DNA of 64,000 nt. Origin: Dactylonectria macrodidyma. Lineage: Eukaryota; Ascomycota; Sordariomycetes; Hypocreales; Nectriaceae. The stretch is from contig JAGMUV010000011.1 of assembly GCA_020744425.1 (NCBI GenBank), positions 1 through 64,000 on the forward strand, written 5' to 3'. Below, piece after piece: positions 32,423 through 43,098 of this stretch (position 1 is the first letter of the stretch; every line of letters begins with the position of its first letter). Under the pieces are notes generated by a model that was not told the origin of the DNA, ran no database searches, and saw only the letters and a program-made list of their open reading frames with translations. The position numbers were made by a program, and so were the translations under genes.

Positions 32423-35111
32423 TTAGGTGCCCCAGCCTTGTCGTGTACCGACAACAATGAGTGCGACTACAGCACCGAGCATGAGCAGGCCAATGATAGA
32501 CATGCCACGGTTGAGGTTTCTCCACCATATCGCACTGCGGTACATGTCGCCATCCACAAGTTGTGAGTGACCTCCGTTTTCATGTTGTAGGTTCCATTTA
32601 GATGTGCCGAGGCCGCGTTCTATGTCGTGAGTTTGGGGTGCCAGCGGAATTGGAATGGTGGCAGCGAGCATCCAAGCTGTGAGGGTTATGTCAGAGCAAA
32701 TTCGGAATATCTAGAGTGGGCATGTTCTGGGATGGATAGGACTGACCCAAGGGAAATATGAAGCCGAGAACAAACATGGCAACCTGGGCATTTCGCCTCC
32801 CAGTCAACTCGCTCTTCGCCTCCCAGTCTGCCGAAGGAGGGTCCCAGATGCTATATCGAATAGGTCTGCGATCGCGACCCAAGTGCGGTGACCAGATGCT
32901 TGAAGTTTGTTTCTTCAGGTTACGTACAATGGCCAAAACGGGGTGTGACGAGAGTGGATTGATGTCCATTGAGCCGGTATCTGACTCCCTACGTCCGCCC
33001 TGAGATGTCACAGGGTCCCGCGGTCGCCGCCGGGGGCTGATGATGTCCGAGACATGACGGTCTTGGCTTGGGGAACGGCTGAGACCGCCCGGTTGGCTGT
33101 CGGTGAAGCTAAAGTTGGAGAACATGGACTCTGATGAAGGCTTATATGCCAACCACTTCCGCTCGCCACTGCCATAGTAGACCCTACAGCTGGTGAGCTA
33201 TGCACTATTCACATTTGCATGAATCGTCGGAATAACTTACTTTGCCCAAGTTGGGACCGCCGCATTGAAGCTCGCAGTCGATCTAAGACTGCGGTCTGAA
33301 GCATAACTCGAAAGCATTTTACCCAATCGAGTGCGTGAATTACGGTGTCGCAACTCTTCAAGGGGGCCCAAACCATCACCATCCTCGTCGTGGTCGCAGA
33401 TGAGGCGGATAGTACCTGAATTGGGTTCACGAGGGGAATTCCGGTTGTAGGTCGCTGCTGGCGGTTCCAGTGAAGCCCTTCGTGAGTGCGAAGGCCCGCC
33501 CATGTGCTCTTCCAGGCCAGCCAGGGAAGACACCATGCTCAAAATGTGTTTACTGTGGGTACTGCTGCGACGATCGGCAAACGAAGCAATCGACAGGGCG
33601 CGAGATGCAGGCTCACTGCCTCCCTCGCTCTCAGAGAAGACAGTTGACAGCTGGGAGCTCCATTGATGCGGGCGGACAGCGGGTTGCGGCTTAGAGTGAG
33701 CAGTGGGGGAAGGGGTCCAGTTCGGTCCAACCTGGTGCAGCATGGTAGGGGGCCCTACAAACAAAGCTCGCGTGGCCTCCTGGGTCATAATGGTGGAAAT
33801 AGAGGTTATCGATCCTGTCCGAACAGAGTCGTGGGAACGGGCCTTGGACAGAGAAAAACTCTCCCAAGACCTTTTCTTATTCGGTCGTAGAGGGGGGACA
33901 ACGAGACTCTCCTGGGAGAACTCGGGGTTGAGTCGGTTCCTCACAGCAACGACGGAGGATGCTGATGAGAGTCCACCATGAACCACGTAGTTGGCCTCGC
34001 TCTCGCGGGTATGGGGGCGGGTTTGATCATGGATGGACGGTTCTGTCGAGGAGGGACCACCAAGTAGTTCATAATTAGAACGGATGGACGAAGCGGGCAA
34101 ACTTTCCAATTCGGCGACAGCCACGGGGGAGCTCTGACCGTGTATCTTGTAGTTGGTACGATCCGAGTGTGTGGATCTCGACTGAAACGATGTGGTCGAC
34201 TGAAAAGACGGCTTCTCATTGAGTGACTGGGTTGATGAAACGTCGATCGGATTGGTGAGTTCTATCTCGGGCAAAGATGGCAGGGGTGGTACGGTCGAAG
34301 AGGCTGACGAGAGCTGAGGCTGCTTCTGTTTGAGATCAGGAGTCTTGGGAACTTTTCGAACGCCACCAATCATGCGGTAGTTCCAGGGTGACACCCTGGG
34401 GCTAGATCGAGCATGCGGAGAAATGGTCGAAACCGGAGACTTGGGGGCGCTGCGCTCGGTGAGCGGAGTCAACGGCGAACTAGGGCAGTCGGGATGGTCG
34501 TCGCTAAATGTGCCGAAGGACTGACGGCCGTAGGAGCTGTTTCGTGTGCTGAAAGACGGCTGCGCAGACCACATTGAGTCCGTCCTAGATGAGGTTGAGA
34601 GATCCTGCGGATGCACCGAAAAGGTCTTGTCGGAATGGACATTGATGATTTTGCGACGGGCAGAGGAGGGTCGAGATGAGGATTGAGAAGCCGGTCGTTG
34701 TAATGGTGAAAGCTCGCCGCTGGATGCAACAGAGCCATCCTGAGCGTCGATTTCGGCGTCGCCCGCCTCAGTCAACGGGCGCCACGGTGAGCTGGATTCG
34801 GGGGTTGCTAGTCGTGAGGAATGTCTTGAATCCGGTGCGCCAGCTGGGCGGATCTTGGTCCAAACCGTGGGCGATGGAGATTCATAGTAGAAACTGGATG
34901 GTGCCAGGGGAGACGAACACCTCGGCCACGGTTCCGGGTCGGTCTCGGTACTGGCGTCCGCGTAGGAGAGAGGACGGGAAGAAGGAGAGCCATCGGTACT
35001 GATTCGGGGCGGACTGTATGGGACGAGACGGATCCCAAGGCGATTGTTCTGAGAGCTGGTGCGCTCGTGAAGTGGCCGTCGCGGCGGAGTGCAAGACGGC
35101 GAAGCCGACAT
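32423..35111 (-). CDS. Serine-rich membrane-anchored protein, conserved in filamentous fungi
   Basis: Exons 35111-33241, 33183-32747 and 32676-32423 give 853 residues. The N-terminal 600 are Ser/Pro/Thr-rich and probably disordered, with a conserved opening (TPPRRPLHERTSSQ, GIRLVPYSPPR). A conserved C-terminal block follows: AVPTWAKVYYGSGERKW, SSIWSPHLGRDRRPIRYSIWDPPS and WEAKSELTGRRNAQV. It leads into two hydrophobic segments (VAMFVLGFIFPLAWMLAATI and IIGLLMLGAVVALIVVG) separated by a hydrophilic loop, so the protein is probably anchored by a C-terminal hairpin with a large cytosolic N-terminus. I remember this family in many Pezizomycotina as serine-rich proteins of unknown function, and I assign none. 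An open in-frame stretch without ATG lies directly upstream, ended by TAG three bases before the start. Confidence 0.85.
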
Positions 35112-35406
35112 GCTCTACGCCTGGGCGGCAGTGGCCGTTTCTACCATAACCTGGGGAGGAGATGAACTGATTGACGGACGTGAACCGGAAACACGAGTCG
35201 AGTTGACTTGAATCGATATCGGCAGCGAAGTCGATGATGTTCGGGGGCGGAAGAGTGGGTCTGATGCTTCAGAGGCTGATGGTATCACGGGCCTATGCAA
35301 GACCAGTTGATTAATGAGGCGCGACGATAATTAAGCGCGAGGTCGATGAGGGGGCATTAAGTCGAGGTGCGGCGTAGCAAAGTCTTTATAGAGACAGTAA
35401 TGAAAA

Positions 35407-35426
35407 CCCCCCCCAAAAAAAAAAAA
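35407..35426. repeat. C8-A12 homopolymer junction
   Basis: Eight C residues run directly into twelve A residues upstream of the serine-rich protein gene. The tract is low complexity and prone to length error. Confidence 0.85.
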
Positions 35427-35572
35427 GAGGGAAAAAAATGAAATAGAAGAGCCGCGCGGGTAGGAAAAGTGAAGCTGGTCCGGGACAAGGAACTGGTGGT
35501 GACGGTAATACAGGAACCAGTTGACAGACAACCGTGGGGACCGTGTCTGTGGAAGCGCTGAAGTAGGAAGAG

Positions 35573-35614
35573 CCAGGAACCAAGAACCAAGAACCAAGAA
35601 CCAAGAACCAGGAA
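35573..35614. repeat. Heptanucleotide tandem repeat (CCAAGAA)n
   Basis: Six consecutive 7-bp units (four CCAAGAA flanked by CCAGGAA at each end) lie about 460 bp upstream of the serine-rich protein start codon, probably in its leader or promoter. Confidence 0.9.
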
Positions 35615-38247
35615 CGAGATAAGAGAAGTAAAGCAAGAAACAAAGCAAGAAGCAGAAGGTGCGGAAGCAATGATCGTGAGAGAACGAGCAATTGGGTAAG
35701 AGAGTGACTGGCCGACAATGGCTGGATTATAGCGAACGAGCGAACGAGCAACGAGTGACGGACGAGAGGGTGTGTGAGGGAAGGAGAGAGATCCACGGGA
35801 TGGGACCATAGGGGGAGGAAGGAGTGGCGGGTAGGGTAGCTTCAAAAGAGAGAAAAGAGCAAGGCCGCCTCCTCACCGACCATCAGACTGCATGCTGCGT
35901 ACTGTGCTGCGACCCGCGACTCAGCACTGGCAGGAGGGATGGGACCCTAAACCTCCAGGAGGGCCTAGACGAGTAGGGTGCAGTAGCCCCGTAGGTTCTT
36001 TCCACCCCGTCCATGATCCATCCTGTTCGCCCATCCTGTGTCGGTGGCACATCCCCTTTCCAGGCCCTTTCGAAAAGCCTCTAGAGCGCGGTTTGGTACG
36101 GGGCTCCGTCTCAACGGACGCGCCCCATCTCCCGCAGGTGATGGCTGGGTCCCATTGGTCGGTGACGCGGTGGGTTGCAGAGACTGGAAATGGACCTGAA
36201 CCAGTACTGTAGCGCGATTGAAGCTACTCTGCAGCTAACGGGATATTACCTGATGCAGCAGGGTTTCTCCTGCAGAACCGCGCCCACCGGATGGACGAGG
36301 TCACCATGTCACTGACACCCACCTCCGTGCCTACACGCGGGAGACACGGGGACCTTCCCGGGGGTTTAGCTGAGATAGGTCCACGACTTCAAGGGGCTTC
36401 CCTTGAAGGGGGGTGGATGGAACGTAAGGAATGGGGGCAAGAAAGAGGAGGCACTGACGAGTGAAGACATTGAAAGTCAATGTACTACGTAGTAGACGTA
36501 GACTGAGGGCTGACTGCTTCAACACCCGCCAAGACACATAGCTCCAATCACGTAACCAATGTGCCCCATGCTGCGTAAGCCACAAGGTGTAGTACTCTGA
36601 ACGAAGAACAGCAATTTGTAGGAGCGCTCTTTTCTTTCTTCTGTCCTGACTTTCTTTACCCGGGCGTGAGGAGCTGGGGCTCATGATATTGTGGGGTTTA
36701 TCTGGCCTGAATCAGGGTGGGAGAGGCTGGTGATTGAACACGGGTGGGTGAGGCGAGGCGGTCTGATTGGCCACGATGCTGAAGATAGCAAGTTTAGTAG
36801 CTAGTGCCGTTGGTAATTCTCCTGACCTATCAGGCCACCCTCGATGGCGCGTCTAGCCGGTTTGTCCTCGGTGCCGTGCCGAGAGCAAACTGTGTCATAA
36901 GATGGATGGATCATTCGGGAATTGGGATGGGCGCTTTCCTGACGCAGACAAACAGCCAAAAGCCGAGCATTGGCGTTGGTGCTATTACTTCGAGAGCATG
37001 GCTTACACAGGTAGCGCGCCTGCGGCAGTACCTCGTCCTGTTCCGGGATATTGGATTTGATCGGGCGGCAACCATGGAAAGACAAGTCTCCAATACGGTA
37101 ATCGGGCCATGCTTTGACCACCACAGACAGGTGGCAAGTCATCAATGGCTCAGAGAAGGAAACGTGACCAAGACACGGCCGGCCCGTAACGAACCGTTTC
37201 AATATCTTTGCAAAATACAGTTATTCCAACCACTGTCAACCAGTCCATCTCGTCAACAGGCATCGTGAATGCGGGGAAACGGAAATAGAAGCATTCTTCG
37301 ACCACGTCATGGATGATGGCCCTCGAAACTGGCCTCTGCGGCGCTTGTTCGACGCCTTACTCCTCCTCCCCCTTCAATGTATCGCCCTTGGATCAGAAAA
37401 GTCGGTGATACCAGATCCAAGTTCTGTCAGTTTAGCGCAGTCGCGAGGTGGCAGGTCCCTTACACATCGTGGAAGCTCCTGTCTCGGCGGCTGTTCCATC
37501 AACCTGCTACACAATGGACTGCCGACACGCCGCGGCGCCTCTCGAAACCATGATCAACCTGTAGGGAGGTATTCCACCAGAGCGACCTGCAGATGCCGCC
37601 TAGAAGACCGCAGCTCTGCAGTGCATCAGCAGATGCACTCTCTCCGCTCCACTGCATCTAATTCGTTTCATCAGAGCCCAGCGTATGCCAGGCAAGCTGC
37701 GACGGCGACTCCTCACTACTAAGCGATCTCTCTTGCCGGCTGCAAACGAAGACGCCGCCAAAGCTGCAAGCTCAATGCATAATAATGTGCATATTACCAC
37801 TTTGTAAGCGCGCGCCACCGCGTTGTAGTACTACCATATATAGCACTGGACTACGACGTGGGACTTGTTACCGGAGACGTGTCAATCCCGCGTTCATTCA
37901 GTGCGACACTCTCCGCCTCCGCATCGTTCTATTGAAAATCCGCGTCGCCGACCGACCGGATCGTCTAGACCTTTGCCACGCCCTGCACAAATCTCCTTAT
38001 ACCAATTACCCCTGTTGCTCTAATTGCCCTGTGCGTAGAGCTTTGACGTCTGGTCTTTGGGTGAAGAGGGGGGGTGCTAACCGCACCTTCCCTAAATACC
38101 TCCATATCTAGGTAAGGTGCTAGTAGCAAGCGATTGTCCCCTCAGAAGGTCGTCATGATGGGTTGGCTGAATAGCACCGACTTTGTCGAGTGTGAGACAA
38201 GGAGTCTAGGTATAAATCCCCGGTTTGAAAACGAGACTTCAATTTTT

Positions 38248-38263
38248 GGGGGGGGGGGGGGGG
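38248..38263. repeat. Homopolymer G16
   Basis: Sixteen consecutive G residues lie in the gene-poor region. It may be a G-quadruplex or simply an unstable tract. Confidence 0.9.
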
Positions 38264-39535
38264 AGTGGTAGATAAGGGGAAAGAGCATGTGAGATTTGTC
38301 CGTGGTGTGTCACATCGCCTCTCACCACCTACCCTAAAGAGTACACACCAATACTTCCGCGTCGGCAAAGTTGCTTTCCGTCGTCACAACTGTTTGAGAC
38401 AGGCCGTCCTGGTGTTTACCGGACCAACTTTCTCGAATATCTAACTTTCCTTTGGAGCTACCACCCCAGGTCACCAAAAGTTCTTACCTAGGTGACTAGG
38501 CTGATGCGATTGCTACTGTGGTTGCTCCTGTGATAGTTCCGATTTCCAATATATGCTGGGCTAGGCCTAACTAATAATGCAGGTACTGCGCTTAAATAAT
38601 GGCTTCAGCTTCGAGATACATACGTTGGCCAACGCTTGTATGATAATGTAGGGCGTAGACACGATATAGTGCCATAGGGAAACCAAAATGGAGTTCTGAA
38701 TCTGCCAAGGGCGATGGATGACCCGAGAGATCTTCCCTAGGTTGAGTAGCATCCCGCCAGTGGCCGATGCGGGTATCGATGACCGCCTAGTGATGCATGG
38801 GTGTCGATGAATATTTCATTCCTCACTAACCAGTCTCACCTTTGGGTCTTGCCTGCCATGACGACCACATGTTTGTTGTCGTTGCTCCCTGCGCTCCGTA
38901 TAAACATCAACATGCTCGTTGAAAATTAAAAACGGGAGACGCAATTTGCCAGCCGTCAGCAAGCAACGAACCCGTCCAGCAGGACGTGACCACGTCAAAG
39001 GCATCTCCATCTGAGTCCCACATCCACCTCCATTGCCCCTCATATCCCGTGCTCTGTTGGTCCAAGCTTGCAACCGTCCAGGCGAGGCCTAGCCACAACA
39101 GTGACAGCTTCCCTACTAGCGATATGCAAGGTGAAATGAAGCAACGATATCAAGGATTGTGATGACCAGCCCGGGTTCCAAAGTGCCTAACTTGACGCGC
39201 TGCCCAGCATAATTTTACTCATGCTCACTCACTGAGCCCCTCGTCCAACCAGCCAATCACTCACCCATTCACTCACTGAACGACTTACTACGTACCCACA
39301 CCCACGACGACTGAGGTGGGCAAGCACAATGTGCCGTGGCTGAACGAGGCTGGCCATTCTCTTTGCCCTAGCTCTCTCACTCTCTCAGCCTCGCCTTCCA
39401 CGCTTATCCCACCTGTTCACGATACGTTTCCTCAACTTAGGGCTTGAGCTTCTCTTTGACCGCCGTCACTGGTGCGAGTCGAGCTGCGCCAGGAGGCATA
39501 TGATTTTTTCTGTATCATAGAAAACCTTTTACCTT

Positions 39536-39595
39536 CTTATTCTTCCGTCCTCGCTCCGCCTCTTATTCTTCCGTCCTCGCTCCGCCTCTTATTCC
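39536..39595 (+). repeat. 26-bp tandem duplication in RCE1 leader
   Basis: Two perfect copies of a pyrimidine-rich 26-mer (starting CTTATTCTTCCG at 39536 and again at 39562), plus the beginning of a third, lie 70-130 bp upstream of the RCE1 start codon. Confidence 0.9.
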
Positions 39596-39665
39596 CCGTC
39601 TTACCCGACGACGAACTTCAAACCGCAAGCACTCGCACCGGCGATATCAAGACAAGGCTGCTGAA

Positions 39666-41021
39666 ATGTCCACCTCATCCCCCATCACCGACTCAACGGA
39701 GTTTGGAACTATGCATGCGGTTGCCTTACTGGTGAGTATCATCTACTCACACGTGTCATGTCATCATCGTTCTGCCCACGGTTCCGTTGCAACGCGCGAT
39801 GTATGTCGTGAACGTCTCGCCACAAACCTCATCGATATACTTGACCCCCACGTCCCCTTGCCTCACCTCATCTTGCTTCACCCGTGGCTCAGTATTCACG
39901 TTTACTCACATGCAACGCACGGTTCCGCGCCGTCATAGATCGTTTACACTCTGGTCTATGTGATTCCCCTCTACTTCTCAGCGGCTACTCGGCCGTCGCC
40001 CACACGCTCACGAGATGCACCTGAGGCTATCCGTGCCCGCATCTTTGTCGTCTCGCTGTCCACGGCCGTCTGCTCCCTGCTGACTCTCGCCTTGCTCTCG
40101 TTTCAACTCTCATCCCAGCAGCAACCCTTGCACCTCATGGGCTACTGGCCCATTGGCCTCATCGACGCTGCCCGTGCTCTGTGGCTGACGGCGCTGCTCT
40201 TTGCTGGCCCTCTATACGAGTCTCTTGTCATTGATGGCGTCGCGCGCGAATGGCTGACCCTCGAGCCTCTTAAAGAGCTCTGGGTCGACTGGCCCACCTG
40301 GAGAAATATGGTTGCGGTACGTTTCTCCCAGTTCCAATTCCTAGTTCCCAGCCTCGTCCCGTAGTTTCGTCTCAACCCATGCCCACATCCCAGTTCAGGT
40401 CGTCTCACCTTGTCATATCCACCCCACACGCGGGCGACATAAGCCTCGTCTGCTTGTCACACCGCTTCTTCTCATTCTCATGTTGCCTCTGATTCTGTTC
40501 CCTTCACTTTGCTAATTGCCTCCTTTGATTCCACTTTGCAGGGCCCCATCACCGAGGAATGTCTGTTCCGTTCCGCGGCCGTCCCGCTGCTGCTCCAGGC
40601 CGGCGCCAGCCTCACAGGCACCGTCTTCCTCTCTCCGCTGGTCTTCGGCCTCGCTCATCTGCACCACTTCTATGAATTCCGCATCACACATCCTCAGACC
40701 CCCTTGCCTGTCGCCATTGCTCGCTCTATTCTCCAGTTGTCATACACATCTCTGTTTGGGGCATATGCCACGTTCTTGATCATGAGGACTGGCAGTTTAC
40801 TAGCTGTCATCCTCGTCCATGCATTTTGCAATTGCATGGGCCTCCCACGCGTCTGGGGGTTGCTAACTCCCTTCTGGCTCTCCGATAGGGATCCGGCCGC
40901 CGCCCTTCCACGGAAGATCTGGACAGCCGTGTATTATGTTTTGCTTGTCTGTGGCTTAGTTGCTTGGTGGCAGAACCTGTTTTCGTTGACCGAAACTACC
41001 ATGGCTCTTGTTGAGTTCTGA
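39666..41021 (+). CDS. RCE1: CAAX prenyl protease 2 (Rce1)
   Basis: This ER-membrane endoprotease removes the last three residues of prenylated CAAX proteins such as Ras and a-factor-like pheromones. Exons 39666-39731, 39939-40316 and 40542-41021 encode 307 residues. The CPBP/Rce1 catalytic motifs are all intact: EECLFR (EExxxR) at the start of exon 3, FGLAH (FxxxH), and HAFCN (HxxxN). Hydrophobic spans flank them. The two introns are unusually long for this window (207 and 225 nt). The start was set at MSTSSPITDSTEFG. The 5' flank carries a 26-bp tandem duplication. Confidence 0.95.
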
Positions 41022-41303
41022 AGTTCTCGCCTTAGTTTTAGGAGCACAAAAATATCGATACCCGGACTGCCTGAAGACCATTTAAACACCATGTTCCCTC
41101 ATTGTCTCTGCTCCTCGATTTCACTTTACATGGTACCCTCAATAACTCAAATTGAATGAGTCAAAATTGTCAACTTAATGTTGCACAACAAGCCAGTCGC
41201 GTAGTGACCGTAAAGACTGAAGATGTAGTAGCATTATCGCTACGTAATTATTTCTGATAGAGGGGCATCTGTTTCCTTTTTCTTTTGGCTCACATACATG
41301 TTG

Positions 41304-42611
41304 TTACATCTCCATCTGAAGACCAGGCATAGATCCCGGCATCTGGAACTCTTCATCCTCCCGCCCTCTCCGCCGATGTCGAAGCGTCCCGATGTCTCTT
41401 CCTTCAGCATCACCAATGACTTCCTTGCGCCCTTCTTCCCGTGGATCTCGGTGGACGTCCTTGCTCTTTGAACGGCTCCTGGAGCTGACACTATCAGCCA
41501 TCGCCTCATCTGGTCCTCTGGTATTCTTCTTTCGCGGCCATAGACTGGGGAGCGCGATTTCCTGGAATCTTGGCTCTACAGCTCGCTCGTCAAACCATCG
41601 ATGGAGGCGTGACTCGACAAGCTGTGCGATCTTTGGGACGTCTTGGAGTCGAGATCGACTGCCTAGTAGACTTCGAATCGAAAAGTCGAGGCGGTAGTCG
41701 TCCAGAAAGTTGAATGTCATCATGGTAGGAGTGGACTGCGATGGGTTGCTGGGTATGAAAGATATGGATAGTGTGCCACTGAACCTGACCACCGAGACGG
41801 CCAAGGCGACGGGCAACACGGCGGATAGCTTTTTGGGGTAGTTGAGCAAGAGTTTCGTTTCAACGGCGAGTGTTAGCATGTCGCTCAGGTCGACATCCAT
41901 CCGGGCTTGTAAGCGGGTGCCGTCTCTCGCTGCTGTAGCAGGGTCAAACTTCATTCCGTTGCCGAGACTCATTCCATCCTCATCAACAGGAATAATGCGA
42001 CAATTGCTGAGAATGGGAAAATCCTCGCCGAGACTCAGCTCCGTCACGCGGATTTCGTCAACAAAGTCGGGTCGCGAGGTCCCGTTCAGCGCCTTGGATA
42101 GAGAGCTGAGAATAGCATCATCGTGTTGGGCGTCACTGCGGAACTGTGCAATGGTTTGGGCCACGAGGACATTGAACCAGTCTAGACTCTCAGGCTGGTG
42201 GCTGTCGACATTGTAATACGTCTTGCTTAGGATGGACCCAATAGTGAGGGTGGGCGGGTTGCGCAGGACACTCGACTTCTTGCGGTTCAGCGTTTGGCCG
42301 CCTCGGCGGTTACTGGCCGTCCGTAAACTTAGAAGGGAACGCTTGTGAGTAAGAGTCCTTGATCTGCGCTCGGTGGCTCTCAGCGACGCGGTGACGTCTG
42401 GAGACGGAGGGTCGCCGAAGATGAAAAACTTGATGAATGCGGCCAAGACGAGGACGACAGAGAGTTGCCCAACAATGAGACCCTGTGTGAACGAAAGTCT
42501 ATTTGATATGAAGTCGGTGTCAGCTGCCGCTCCCTGGATCTGACCCAGGGTCTGAGGTTCGGTTGAGACTCACGTCGGTTCTGAGGGCGGAGGACAAGTG
42601 TCAAGCGTCAT
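41304..42611 (-). CDS. MMM1: Maintenance of mitochondrial morphology protein 1 (ERMES subunit)
   Basis: Mmm1 is the ER-anchored subunit of the ER-mitochondria encounter structure and moves phospholipids between the two membranes through its SMP domain. Exons 42611-42574 and 42498-41304 encode 410 residues. A short luminal N-terminus (MTLDTCPPPSEPT) precedes LSFTQGLIVGQLSVVLVLAAF, a single transmembrane span. The SMP domain follows (TYYNVDSHQPESLDWFNVLVAQ, ISNCRI-like ILSNCRIIPVDED, MDVDLSDMLTLAVETKLLLNYPK). The tail is basic, Ser/Arg-rich and ends in Met-rich GSMPGLQMEM. It is divergent from VPS45 across 487 bp. The first exon of only 38 nt is supported by the conserved fungal N-terminus and a GTGAGT donor. 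Confidence 0.97.
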
Positions 42612-43098
42612 TATTTAGCTGGCTCTCGCCATGAGGCTACTGCAACCTTGCTCGATGATTCGTTCCTGCGCTGTGTAGCGATGGGTTTCAATTGCACAGC
42701 GACGACATGGCAAAGCGCTGTGGAATCTGCGGCTCAATCTTTGAACATCTAGATCATCAGTGGTTCTGGCACAGGGTGGCGCCGGCCAACCTATCACGTC
42801 CAAGGACCGAGCCACAGGAGCCTTTGCTCATCGGCGAATATGCATCTATAGGGATGTGAATGCATTTATCCAGAATAAGCCCACGTACTCATGAACCTCC
42901 GCCTCACATCAACCTAGTCGCCACCTTTACTTGGCGCATCGCCAGTCGCATTTTGATTGCAGCTTCTGATCGCCTTGATTTGTCTTGAGTTTTCGTCTCT
43001 CGCAAACTCCATCTAGTCCGAGCGAGTGTTGTAACAAATTAGTCTGAAGCGCTTACCCACCCTTGGCCGTCTGACAGTCCCGAGGAGCCGCGCCCGTC
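42612..43098. promoter_or_regulatory. Divergent promoter MMM1 / VPS45
   Basis: The 487 bp between the two start codons contains no supported gene and must hold both promoters. No TATA box stands out. Confidence 0.55.

Larger units (their letters stand above)
35112..39665. other. 4.5-kb gene-poor region
   Basis: The region holds the leader and promoter of the serine-rich protein gene, simple repeats (35407-35426, 35573-35614, 38248-38263) and the promoter of RCE1. Open frames up to 154 codons (for example 36804-37268 +) show no family motif and no clear intron structure. Nothing indicates a transposon. A non-coding transcript or a fast-evolving gene is possible but unsupported. Confidence 0.55.

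Noticed and set aside
36804..37268. 154-codon frame in the gene-poor region
   Set aside because: No family similarity, no flanking splice structure, and overlapping frames on the minus strand. Kept as spacer.
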